From positions 37,256 to 101,255 of the forward strand of contig KQ965764.1 in the NCBI GenBank assembly GCA_001574975.1: 64,000 bases of DNA, written 5' to 3'. This stretch comes from Gonapodya prolifera JEL478 (lineage: Eukaryota; Monoblepharomycota; Monoblepharidomycetes; Monoblepharidales; Gonapodyaceae). How positions within the stretch are numbered: position 1 is the first letter of the stretch; every line of letters begins with the position of its first letter. Position numbers and translations under genes: made by a program. Shown one piece after another: positions 53,601 to 64,000 of this stretch. The notes beneath the pieces were generated by a model. It was not told the DNA's origin and did not search any database. It saw nothing but the letters and a program-made list of their open reading frames with translations.

Positions 53601-56600
53601 ATCAAGCAAATTGAGTGGGCGCGAGCTGAGTTTGACCTCGAAAAAGACACGGTCAATGTGAACGAGGAGCGGGGCGTGCATCGAGGGGTGTCCTTTGACG
53701 ACGTGAGTTTGCTACTAAATTGCATAGCGTTGACTAGGATGACGTTCTAACTGGATGCTCAGATGGTAAGTACGGACACCAGGGTCTCCACTGAAGGGCA
53801 CCTAGAAGCCTTCGATCAACGACTAGCTTCCAAGGACAGGCTTTTGAAGGACATGGAGACCAAAATTGCAATGCTGGAGACAACCATTCGAGACATACGT
53901 GCTCAGCCCCAAAGTGACGACATTACGAAGTCTGCACAAAGTACGTCGAAGGGGCGAAAGAACATGGAAAGCATTTTGCTTCTCAATTCTTACGCTGACT
54001 GTACGTGCTTTTGACAGTTTCCAAAGTCGCTGCACCGACGCGGGAGGAGGATAGTACTTCAGAGGTGGCACAGCTAACAATTGATGCCCTTCAGCGCCAA
54101 CTTGATCAAAAGGAAGAGATGCTCAAGAAATATCAAGACATGTTGACAACGCAGAATAATTCGTGGGAACAGCAAAAGGAGGTGCATATGCCCAAATTTC
54201 TCCAAGGATGATATTCCTAACGATATCGTTGCATACCAATTAGCTGGACCAAATGGAAATTCGACGGCTTTCCACTCTCGTTACCGACCTGAATCAGAGG
54301 GCATTAAGCCACCTCCAATCCAGGCCGGAAGATTCAACGAAGAAGATAGAACGTGAAGCAAGGTGAGGTTAAGCTATTTTTTTTTTCGCTTGGAGTCAGT
54401 CTGAAGTGTTGGGATTAATGTTAGTACCCTGGAGCAAGAATTGCGAACACTCGAGTCGATACTTGAGTCTCGAGTATGTACTGTTGCATGATTACTTTCT
54501 CTCGAGAACACCCTGAGTTTCAACTAGAATCTTTCCCTTCCGGTCAGGAGCGGGAAGTCGAGACCATGTCTGAAAAGTGTAAGAAACTCGAGGAAGAAGT
54601 AGCGGCACAAAAGCTCACATTGGACGAGCTTCTCCGGAAAAACCTCGAGAAAGACTTGCAGGATGAAGGAGAAAGGAAACGCTTGGTCCGTGTCAATGGT
54701 TTTGTTTTTCCACCATTCTGCCAACTTGCATGAATTTCCAGAATTTACGTATTGTCGGTCTCGAATCCGATCTTTTAGTTGCAAGAAATGACGCAAAGCG
54801 GTCTCCGGCCAAGTCAAATGTTGAATTGGTGAAACATCTCAAGATGGAGCTTGCCAAGAAGACAGCCGTGGAAGGCAAGTTTTTATAGAGAGGCACTCTT
54901 CGATTGTTTGGAAAAGGAACCATCAAATTCTTTCAACAGACGCTCTCACCGGTACAATAACCGATTTAAAATCAGTTATTTCAGAAAAGAAGGACCAAGA
55001 GTTAGTCATTGATTTGCTCGCTTATGAGACATGACTGAACTATCGTGGTCTACAGGAGGGCTGCGGCTCGGTGTGCTTCTGATTTCAAGAGAATTGGTTT
55101 TTTGGAGGGCGACATTGCAAAGTAAGGCTCGTAACATCATCTGATATCAGTTGAATCACGTCCTCTGTAACTAGGTACAAAGAAATGCTGGCGGTCCAGG
55201 CAAAAGAATTGGAAGTTGCCAGACAGGATCTTGGTACGTTTGAGGCATTAGTTCAAAGAATTGAAAAGTCACGTTCTGGCTATCCTAACCAGCTAAGCGC
55301 GATGTGCAAATCAAACGCCTCGCGTCTGAACTGTCAAAGAGCCAAAAACACGCCCACATACCGATTGAAACTGAGTTTCGAGCTTCAGTATCAACGCAAA
55401 AGAGCACGCCTCACTATACTTTTGCTGATGCATTTGCACAAACGGAGGTGCCAAACCAGTCCTTGGAAACCACCCAAGAATACCGACGAAAACTAGACAG
55501 GGTGAAAGCAGCTTTGACAGAAAAGGGCAATGAAGCTGAGAAGTTGCGAATCCAGTTGGATCAAGCGAGGATCCTCGTCAGTCGATTACAGAAACAGAAA
55601 TCATCTTCAACCACTCGACCTGCGTCTGCAAACCCGAAAGAGCACGACGTCGATGCTGATGCAAGTCAGTTCGATATACGGCGTAGACTCAGCACACTTC
55701 AGCATAAGTATGATAAGCTGGAGCGAGAAGTCCTGGTTGACAATTGTAAAGAGATGACTCGACTAAAAATGGAGAACAAGAGGCTGCTCTCCAGGGTTGC
55801 TGAGTTGGAATCAACCAAAACAGAGCACGGACTTCAACGTTCTGATCAAGACCCTCAAGAACACTTTGAGAAAGTGATTCGTGACCTCAAGGTACGAGAA
55901 CCTTTCTATGATATTGAGGGAGTTCCTCATGTCGCCACACTTCCAGTTCGAGAATCAAATCATGGAAGATGAGAAACTCAACTCTGAGAATTATGCGTTG
56001 GAGTACAAATACGAGAGAGATCACCTTCTCACCATCATAAAACGGATCGCATCAGAAGTAAGACAGGCAACTGAGCAAACGTGGGTTCGTCGTATATTCA
56101 TTTTCGTCTAATGCAGCCCAAAGACGCCATAAAGCTTGATGCTAATGGATCGTTAACAATTACATCTCTTGCGGGGCTGACGTTGAAGGGTGAGACAACA
56201 TCCGAGAATCTCCTTCAAGGACGATTTGAATTGCTTTCTCTTTTGTACCAGGAGCTTCTCCTCAAACGTTAAACTCCATCATCGAGCAACTTTCAAAGCA
56301 ACTCGAAAAGGTACAGCAAGAACATGACTCACTAAAACGGAACAAGAACGTCGGCCTCAGAAATGCGAGATACATAAACATGGTGAATGAGCTTCGGACA
56401 TTGCGAAAAGAAAAAGAAGCAACGGTAATGATGGAACGCAAGCGAACGCTTCTGGAAGATCAGCTTGCCAAGTGAGGAACATGCTTAACACCAGAGAACG
56501 TGTCGCTAGATTCCAACTTGTTTTGATTAAGGGTGGAGGCCGAATTGGCTAAAATGCGCTCCAAGTTCCGACAGGCGAACGATAAGAACGCAAGACTCCA

Positions 56601-57144
56601 GCAGCAAGTTTTGGAGACTGAAACGGCGAAAGAATCTCTTCTTGCTGAGAATCAATTGCTTCGAAGCAAGGTTTCTTCAATGGATGCTGTCGAGAAAGAA
56701 CAAAAATCCTCAAAATTCGAGGTTCAGAAACTTCAAGAGGCTCTTCGGGAAAAGGAGCGCATAATTCAGCAGCTTCTTCGCCCAGGTGATAATGATGTTG
56801 GGGTATCTGGTGAGAATCGACGATTACTCAGGGAAATTGAAGATTGGAGGGCCCGTGTAGCCAAATTGGAGTCGAACAATGAAGCTTTGAAAGCGAAATT
56901 GAATGAGCAAACAGTGAAATTGGAGACAGAGCGGACTGCTTTCTTACATAAAGTGAAGTCGGATGAGGAGGCGAGGCGTGTGCTCGCGACTGAGAATCTC
57001 GAACTGAAGGAAGAACTTGAAGCTTCTGGAGCTCGCAACCCTGAATTCTGGGAGGAATTGGAGGACTTAAAAGAAAATTACAAGGAAGCTTTGCGCCTGA
57101 ACATCCAATACGAACATCAGTTGGAATCATTAACGACAAGATAG
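47595..57144 (+). CDS. CEP290: CEP290-like ciliary transition-zone protein
   Basis: Very long multi-exon gene from ATG 47595 to the stop at 57142-57144, almost all coiled coil. CEP290 landmarks: LDWARVLEFDCERV at the start, NLVKLFRVAQSLLQ (48.0 kb), PEARKEIRELEVHKALRDKDIARLATEANAYRTKAEDL ... ECDALRARLGLPEVDKAF and ALEEERIKLKSQLRVRA (50.0-50.3 kb), VRQSEWDAKNKNLAS-type segment (51.3 kb), ALQRQLDQKEEMLKKYQDML (54.1 kb), and the C-terminal PEFWEELEDLKENYKEALRLNIQYEHQLESL. The order matches animal CEP290 end to end. CEP290 bridges the axoneme and membrane at the transition zone and gates ciliary entry. Its presence implies a flagellated stage. Over 35 short exons are likely; not all borders were fixed. 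Intron low-complexity: a 19-C run at 48928-48946 and (GACC)n at 50564-50586. Confidence 0.9.
48928..48946 (+). repeat. 19-base C homopolymer in an intron
   Basis: An uninterrupted C run followed by GCCCTCCCGCAG, so it forms the pyrimidine tract of a CEP290 intron acceptor. It is prone to length error in sequencing. Confidence 0.9.
50564..50586 (+). repeat. GACC tetranucleotide microsatellite
   Basis: Five to six tandem CGAC/GACC units inside CEP290, just upstream of the exon that begins near CAGCTGGATCGACTTG. Likely intronic. Confidence 0.85.
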
Positions 57145-57272
57145 GACTTGACTTTTTATGTAATGAAATAAGATTGGGAGAAGGGAAGGAACGAGAAGAA
57201 TCCATATCATGGCCGTTATGCGATGCTTTATGTCACATTCAAAACTGCTTACAAAATGATATCCCCACACAG

Positions 57273-60200
57273 TTACCACAACCAGTCGTATTTACTTTCT
57301 TTCTTTTCTTTCAGCCATTTTTCCTGCAATGGCGCCATTATATGCTGCATCCAAACACGAGGATTAGGTGGTAGTGGAAGGGGTGGTAAAGTACTTTCAG
57401 CTTGCCCCGTGAGTAAGGTCATGATCTCATTGAGGTTTGAACAACGATCGATGCCTTCGGGGAGCTTGAACTCCAACTTCCGTGCTTTCTTTCTGGGAGG
57501 CCCCGGTTCCTTCTCGCTATTGCTGGCCCCGGCCATCCTCATTGCCTCCGGATATAACCTCTGATTCCCAAATGAACTGAGAGAACCAGTGAGAACAGAG
57601 GGACTGGCGGAATCCACGTTTCCAAGATGCGCTTCGGGCGAAGAATTGATGCTTGTTATTGCATTTGGCACAGCTTCTCGTGTATCAAGAGGAACCGCAT
57701 GATTTTCCAACATGGTCTGAGCAATTTGGGCTTCCGCTGACGCCACGAATGTATCCATTGCGTCAAAACCGTTTCCGGAATGATCCACGGACAAAAATTC
57801 AGGGCCCTTGTTTGAATCTCCTTGTCGAGTCGCAATCCTCTCCGTCTCGACCATGGGAACGTCATGTTGCTCAATTTCGGCATCCTTACGGGCACCATCA
57901 CCCTCTTCTGCGTGCGCAACCCCCGCTACTTTCAGATTTATAGGCTTTGTCACCAGGATATTCTGAACCCCGACGAGGGCACTAATGGGGTGATCTGCTG
58001 CCGCTGAAATGACACCACTAGTTGCGACCTCTTCGATGGTGTTGGAGGGACCATCGTCATCAACAATGTGAATACTTGTTGCATTCGAATTAGGTATTTC
58101 CCATCGAATACCATCTCGGTGCACAGACAGTGTCACTTCGGTCGCATCCCTAATTCACGAGTTATGCTTCATCTTTGACAGCCTCGACGGGAACGCGAAA
58201 ACTAGCTTACGCGGGGAGTTCAGCGAGAAGCCTGACAAAGAACTTGGACAATCGTAAGTTCGACACGGTAGTAGTACGCCTTTGGTGGCGGGGAGAGAGG
58301 GAGAGGGGTCATGATGAACCCAGAACATCTGACCTCACGACCACTCACGAGCACTCCAAGTATGGACAACGCCATTTGGGCTCCACGGCTGTTGGCGACC
58401 TCCTATTCATATAAAGGTAAGTATCCAGATCGAAAGGTTTCTGAATGTGTCCGCATCCAACACCAAGTGCCGGTCTAACTATCCGCATGCCCGACCAACG
58501 ATCAATAAGCGTGACGTGCTCAAGATTGTTATCAACCATTTCAATATCCCCATCAGGGTCTTGGAATGGAGTAAGGTGATTTGTAACTTCACCCAATGGC
58601 AAGATCAGCTTGGTAAATAGCGTAATAAAAAGATAGTAGCTCACGTCTGGCGATTTCGTCTCCCAGCTCCAGAGTCCGTTCCTCTGCATGCTTGGCAATT
58701 TCTTCTGTCCTCCACAACTGTTCCCATCGTGCTTCGAGATGGAACATTTTTTCTTTTGGGTACTGATATGCATCGTCCCAGGTCACGTGCACCAGGTTCG
58801 TCTCACCCGGTGGCTTGAGAAATGGGCCAATGTCTGCGGGGCGGTCTCGAAAGTTTTCAACAAAGGCCTGTTGGAAGCCCTCGGTACCAGTGTGGCGGAT
58901 ACGCTGAAGACGTTCGTGTGAACTATGCAGCATACAAACTGTCACTTCCCAATAACACCCACCTTCTCCACGGGAACTCTCTTTCCATTGCACCATACCT
59001 TACACCCTTCGTGCCACTCGACGTAAGATGTTGCCTTGATATCATCGGAGGCCAGTTCCGTTCCTCGACGTTCAGCCGATCTGAAGCTCCAAAGCATCAC
59101 TGTGCTTTTTCCCTGGATCTCCATGTTCTGTGGTGTCTCAAAGTGTAGATTAACAGAATTCGACGTGGTGTTTGGTGTGTGGGGGGGGAGGAGGGTCTGG
59201 GCCAAACTTCGCTTGGTTACAAGAAACAACTCCGGATCCGGTGGCGGAGGTGGTGGTGGTGGGGGAGAAATCTCCGCAGCTTCAAGGACAGCTTTTCGGG
59301 TTTGTGAAAGCAATTCGGTCGCTTGAGCGTCGAGAAGGGTTGGGTGTTTTGCGAGTTTGTCACAAATGCGAGTCGTCCCACGCAGTGCAGAATGACCAGA
59401 ATGCAAAAAATGGATTGCAACGTGCCGAATTAAGTCGATGAAGGGTATGAATATCATAGGAAAGAAAACTTCCCGGTGGAAAGACATGAAAGTGAATTTC
59501 ACGGAAATGAAACACACCACACTGGCATCGTAACAAATAACCAATAGACACACACCAAGACGCGACTCCACCATCTTCTCACAGTCCCCAATAGTTCGCA
59601 CGACATCATCGTCTGTCACCGCACCGAGGGCCACCTGGCGACCTCCGTGAACTCCACCAGGGCCACCCACCCCAACCTTGCCAGGCCATCCTACCGATAT
59701 CCCCGATTTACCGATCAAGGCTTGCATCTCCAAAAGAGGCTCCAGATCCGGCTGAGGAGTTCCTGGCTGGTTCGGTGCGATGGCAGGGGAGTTCCTCGTG
59801 GGTGGTTGTCCACCTCCCGCATGACCACCTGCAGTTGCACCGACGGCTGGCGTAAGAGGAACCACAAGGTAATGTCCCGGCCCACCACCCCTGCCATTCT
59901 GTCCCGCCGCACCGCCTCCCCCGGTCGTGAGCAACATGGGGCCCCCCGGTGGACCCAGGCTCGTTACAATCGACTGCGCTCTTAATGCAGGTGAGCTGTG
60001 CACGGTGGTGATTGGAATTGGAGCAGCCGCCTGTCCACCAGATGGGACGGGTTGGGTCGCCCCCAGTCGTAGCGGCGCTGCAGCAAGGTCGGCAGAGGGG
60101 CGCCACGATGTCGGCCGAGCGGGTGCGACAGAGCCCCCAGTGGACGCAGCAGGCGCGGCAGGCACGGCGCGGACATGGCGCTGCGGCACTGAGGAAGGTC

Positions 60201-61569
60201 TTGCAAGTGGTCGTGGTGTCGGTGTCGGTGTCGGTTGTGCGGGGCCACCGGGGGAAGATTCAGTGGAGAGACGAGCCGGTACACCTGGCAGGATCGTCGC
60301 AAGTCTTTGGGCGGGGGATATTTGCGGCACCGAGGGAGTTGAAGTCGGTGGACCACTTGGAGGCCGTCCCGCAGACGAGATTGGACCTTCATTGGGCAGC
60401 GGCGGCGGCGGGCGCCCGGCTTGCAAGAGGGGACGATACTGTCCGAGTTTCTGGAGCATCGTGCTGGCCTCCTCTATTACCGCCAGGGTACCAGGTGCCG
60501 TCGGTTTGTCCCCAGTATGCCCTTGTCCAGACTCTGATCTCGTCCCGGCGGCGTTTGGGCGCACAAGCGTCACTCTTCGGTGAGAGGACGGCTGCATTTG
60601 CCCCCCGCTGGCAGATGCCATTCCTGCCGCGACTGAAGCGCCAAGTGCGGCTGTTCTTGCTGCTATTGTAGGATTGGAATTCACGATCAAGTCGGGGCAA
60701 GACGCAGAGGGGCCTTGCGTGTCCGTTTGGCCGCCCACACCATGAGTCTGCGGGGGGCGACCGCTGGGGGTAGAGCCGACCTGCGAAGGTACTGGGGGCG
60801 GTCGGGTCATTGCGGAGACGTTCCCCCGACCTAAGGTCCCCCCACTGGTGAATGGCCTTTGGACATTTGGCACAGTGGCAGCGGTAGCGACTGTCGAGGG
60901 TATTGCAATAGACGGCGAAGGATTAGGCACGCAGTTGGAGCGGATTGGCACGGGCTCGGGGCCGGAGGCGGCGGCAGCGGCAGCGGGTACCGTTGTGTTG
61001 GGTTGCGATTGCTGTTGCTGGTTGGTATTTGGCCGGATGGCGGGAGCTCCAGCACCAGGATTTGTCGCGAGGGAGATTGTTCTCAAGGGCACGGCCATCG
61101 TGGTCGAGGGTTCAGGAGGTTGGGTCGAAGGGCGAGCCACGATGCCCTGGGGAGGACGAGCCGCGATGGCCTGGGGAGGACGAGCCCCGACGGCCTGAGG
61201 AGGACGAGCCGCCATGCCCTGGGGAGGACGAGGCGTGAGGCCCTGGAGAGGACGACGTTGTTGTAGGTGTGCTTGCGGTCGGGGGGGTCGTGGTCCCGGT
61301 TGCGCGGGTTGCGGGGGCTGGCTGAGTGGTACCGGTGCTAGTCGTGGGTGAGGTGAAGAAGATGGTTGCTGGGTGCTGTTCGTTGAGGCGACGTAAGCTC
61401 CAACGGTCCTTTGAAGGGGGGAGGTAGAGGTTCCCCGCACTTGAGCTTCTATTGATGGCGGTGCAGGTGCAGGTGCAGTTAGTGGCTCCACCGCGACACC
61501 TCCATTTGGGGCGGGGCTCGCAACACGCGGTGGTTGACCTTCCAAACTCTGTGGAGGGCTCTCCTGCAT
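57273..61569 (-). CDS. SP-RING (PIAS/Siz-type) SUMO-ligase-like protein
   Basis: Minus-strand multi-exon gene from ATG 61567-61569. The first about 650 residues are Pro/Ala/Ser/Gln-rich, including ARPPQ tandem repeats (61.13-61.23 kb) and a nine-Pro run. A PINIT-like segment follows (VNLHFETPQNMEIQGKSTVMLWSF ... EWHEGCKVWCNGKRVPVEKV, 59.0-59.2 kb), then PGETNLVHVTWDD. The SP-RING is LIDRWSGMRIVRPALGVGCGHIQKPFDLDTYL ... KWRCPYLECS (58.37-58.5 kb), with Cys, His and the two later Cys of the single-zinc site, continuing SRTTTVSNLRLSKFFVRLLAELPA. The C-terminal exon (58136-57273) is acidic then basic. PIAS/Siz proteins pass SUMO from Ubc9 to nuclear targets. No SAP domain was seen, unusual for Siz1/PIAS and closer to ZMIZ. 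It converges with CEP290 (128 bases). Confidence 0.8.
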
Positions 61570-62235
61570 TATCTCGGCAGATTCTCAGGAAACTCTTTTT
61601 TCATCCGGTGTCCACAATTTCGGATTTAAATGGGAAACAACCCGTTGAGGGATTGAGAAACTTTCTCGCCTAACAATGAAAGACAAACCTAGCGTGAGGT
61701 ATTGTTGGAAAAGAATAGGCGTGGATTCTACACCACCACTCCGTCTCAGCATTAATATTGCGACGCTCACGCTCGGTATGGTCCCTCCCAATACGAAATA
61801 GTTCCTGTGTCCCGCCCACCCTCGCTGCGCCGTGTCCTGATCCGTGTCGAGGCTGCGAATCTCAATTGAGCACTCACCGTCTTCTTTTCCCGCTCCGAAT
61901 CGTTTCCTTTTCCCAGCGATCGACGTTGAGAAAGAAGTGGGGCGCCGGCTAATCTCGATCGCAACAAGTTCTCCCGGCAGCTGCCCTGCCTTCCTTGCAC
62001 GTGTCTGCGCCCTGAAACTCGATTGGTGGACACGGGTCACGAGATTCGAGCTGTTCTTTTTGCACGCGGCATCCTCGGCGCGCTCGACGCACTCGACGCA
62101 ATCAATCCAGGCGGCAAAAGCGCACTTGCAAGTGTTTCAAGACCACCTGGCTGCCCATCGAAGACCGAAACGGCATTTCCTTTCAGAAAATAGGGTGACA
62201 GCAACAAAACGTAGACAAAAGAGCGCATCGCAGCG
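61570..62235. promoter_or_regulatory. Divergent intergenic region
   Basis: About 665 bases between the SP-RING gene and NTE1. Open frames here on both strands show no conserved protein. It is presumed to hold both promoters and the NTE1 leader. Confidence 0.35.
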
Positions 62236-64000
62236 ATGGAGTGGATTGGTCACATTCTATTGCAGCCAATTCTGGTAACGCTGTCGATCACACTCGACAC
62301 GCGCACCGTAGTCGCATGTGCCGCACTCATGGCCGTCGTTGCGTGGGTGGTTGTACGGTACTCGCTCCTGACGCGGTACTCGCGCCTACCCCGGCCGACT
62401 CAAGTGAAGCACGTTGACGCGCCGTTGGACCTGAATCCGCTGCTGATACCTGCTCCCGAGGATAGCGATAATGAAACTTCGGGAGATTTGCCAGGAACGG
62501 CCGGCTTCAGCGCCAGTTACTCTGGGCACTCTGCTGGTGCTTACACCACGTTCACCCAACATTCACCCACAAACACCACGTACTCGCCCTACTCCCACTT
62601 CTCCCTCTATTCGTCTCCGGACGACTTACTCGCCGCCTTTCTTTCGTCAATCAGAGTCTTTGGCTACTTGGACAGAAACATTTTCCACGAGCTGGCGAGG
62701 TCGCTCACAACACGGACTCTCCAGCAGGGCGAGGTTCTCTTTTCACCAGATAGTCCTCCATCCGACTTTTACATCGTGGTCGAAGGAGGTGTTCAGGTCT
62801 TCTCGGTAAACAAACCCACAGAGTCCCTGCCGCCTCCAATCCCCACCTCGTTCCCTCGCTCGTCGTCCGCCCACATCCCTTCACTCCCGTCCTATATCCA
62901 GACTCCCTTGTCGCCTTCAGCATCATCGGCTACTGGATTTTCCTTTTCACACATCCTTTCTTCTACGTCTGCGAATTCGGCCCATTCCCTCCCTTTTGAC
63001 CCTGCGTCGCTTCACCTTCTCCACGAGGTGAAACCCGGCGGTGCTGTATCCTCGCTCTTCCAAATCCTAGACGTATTCACAGAAGGCGTCTTGCTTCCCG
63101 AAGATCGGGACATGGCAGTGCACGAGCCCGGGCCTGGTACCGCACAGCGATCATCGACAACATCACCTCTTGGACTTGAGCGGTTACCGAGGCCGCTGCA
63201 AGATACAAGTTACAGGAGAGATGATAAGCATGAACAGACGCGGCAAGGTGTATATGAAGCCTCCAAAAACACCGTGGAGGAGGAGCACGTGGACGTCGAA
63301 GGAGCTCCTGCTCAGGTTACCACCTTAGACTCGGACCCCGACGTCTTCTGGCACACTGGCCCCCCACCTATCCCCCCCACTGCACCAGAATCCGACGCTA
63401 CACCTCTTCCCCCCTTTTCCGTTCCGTCCACGCTGGCTCTCGCAGCGCGCCCCACCGTCCTCGCCGTCGTGCCCCGCGCGGCCTTTGCCGATATCGCAAA
63501 GAGGTTCCCGAAGGCGGCGGGACATGTCGCTGGAGTGATTTTGGCAAGGTTTGCGAGAGTTGTAATGGGAGGAGTGGGAAGGTAGGTGAACAAGACAAAC
63601 CAGACACGGAAGCAGAGAGGGGAGGGGTTGAAACTGAGCCTGGAGCTCAAATTGAATCTTTTATTTACGTGCCCTCGTGCGCTTGCGACTCACCACTGTC
63701 AATGAACGTGCGCGCCCCTTTCACCCACACCCTGTTTAGGTACATTCCACTTGACTCGGGCGTGCCATTAGTGGACCGCCTCTTGTCTCACCCCATCCAC
63801 CCCTCGCTCACGCCACCTGCCGCGCTCATATCTCGCCTGCTTTCGTCTGAGGAGGACCCACGGACGCGACCTGAGGGCGTTGTGAGGATATCGGCGGACG
63901 GAGACAGCAGTTGGGAAGAGCGTGGCGCCGACATGGAGAGGCTTGTAGGATTGGGCGGGAGCAGGAGTGCGCATGGCGTCACTATGAGAGTGGGGAGTGG
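62236..64000 (+). CDS. NTE1: NTE1-type lysophospholipase, 5' part (runs off window)
   Basis: Starts at ATG 62236. The N-terminus has a membrane segment (TVVACAALMAVVAWVVVRYSLL), as in fungal Nte1. The first cyclic-nucleotide-binding-like domain is visible: IRVFGYLDRNIFHELARSLTTRTLQQGEVLFSPDSPPSDFYIVVEGGVQVF, a Ser/Pro-rich insertion, then LLHEVKPGGAVSSLFQILDVFTEGVLLPE, an acidic linker, and LALAARPTVLAVVPRAAFADIAKRFPKAAGHVAGVILARFARVV. An intron follows about 63583 (GTAGGT) to about 63739, then YIPLDSGVPLVDRLLSHP. The patatin-like catalytic domain (GxSxG Ser, Asp) would lie beyond the window. Nte1 is an ER serine esterase that deacylates phosphatidylcholine. The acidic/Pro insertion is longer than usual. 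Confidence 0.9.

Overview
The window looks like nuclear DNA of a zoosporic (chytrid-type) fungus. It has many short GT-AG introns (mostly 55-110 bp), tightly packed genes (about 80-180 bp between several neighbours), Zn2Cys6 regulators (a fungal family) and a fungal-style Yak1, AcuK/Ert1 and NTE1. It also carries CEP290, a ciliary transition-zone protein kept only by fungi that make flagellated cells. No rRNA, tRNA, CRISPR array, retroelement or virus-like element was recognised. Gene models below were spliced by eye from reading frame, splice-site phase and family conservation, so exon edges carry some uncertainty.

Layout: 0.2-1.4 kb TMEM135-like membrane protein (+); 1.6-3.7 kb carotenoid oxygenase (+); 4.0-6.8 kb low-complexity RD/RGG protein (-); 7.4-8.7 kb two small minus-strand models; 8.7-11.0 kb gene-poor; 11.0-14.3 kb U-box/VWA/Hint (Vint) protein (+); 14.4-19.7 kb a large minus-strand gene carrying a tandem array of Zn2Cys6 modules and an assembly gap; 19.9-22.0 kb AcuK/Ert1-type regulator (+), head-to-head with it; 22.3-26.3 kb Yak1 kinase (-); 26.8-33.3 kb HFM1/MER3 meiotic helicase (+); 33.6-34.2 kb small putative mitochondrial protein (-); 34.7-37.0 kb acetate CoA-transferase (+); 37.0-37.9 kb FKBP25-like isomerase (+); 38.1-39.1 kb cytochrome c oxidase subunit 6 (+); 39.2-40.3 kb TPR-like protein (-); 40.3-41.2 kb small membrane protein (+); 41.3-43.4 kb tartrate/D-malate dehydrogenase family enzyme (-); 43.7-44.8 kb PARP-type zinc-finger protein (-); 45.0-46.5 kb F-box plus cysteine-rich protein (+); 47.0-47.6 kb decayed quinone-oxidoreductase gene (-); 47.6-57.1 kb CEP290 (+); 57.3-61.6 kb SP-RING (PIAS/Siz-type) protein (-); 62.2 kb to the window end, 5' part of NTE1 (+).

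There is no operon logic, but themes recur: mitochondrial and acetate metabolism (CoA-transferase, COX6, AcuK/Ert1), nutrient signalling (Yak1), meiosis (HFM1/MER3), cilium building (CEP290), and protein modification or proteostasis (U-box, F-box, SP-RING, FKBP). The most unusual object is the 14.4-19.7 kb gene. Four Zn2Cys6 modules repeat about every 430 bp, each on its own phase-2 exon. One module has lost two zinc ligands, and another is partly hidden in an assembly gap bordered by 95 identical bases. Other points worth a second look are a probable 3-nt microexon and a GC-AG intron in the CoA-transferase, a Hint domain whose nucleophile codon is split by an intron, and a DYG in place of DFG in Yak1.
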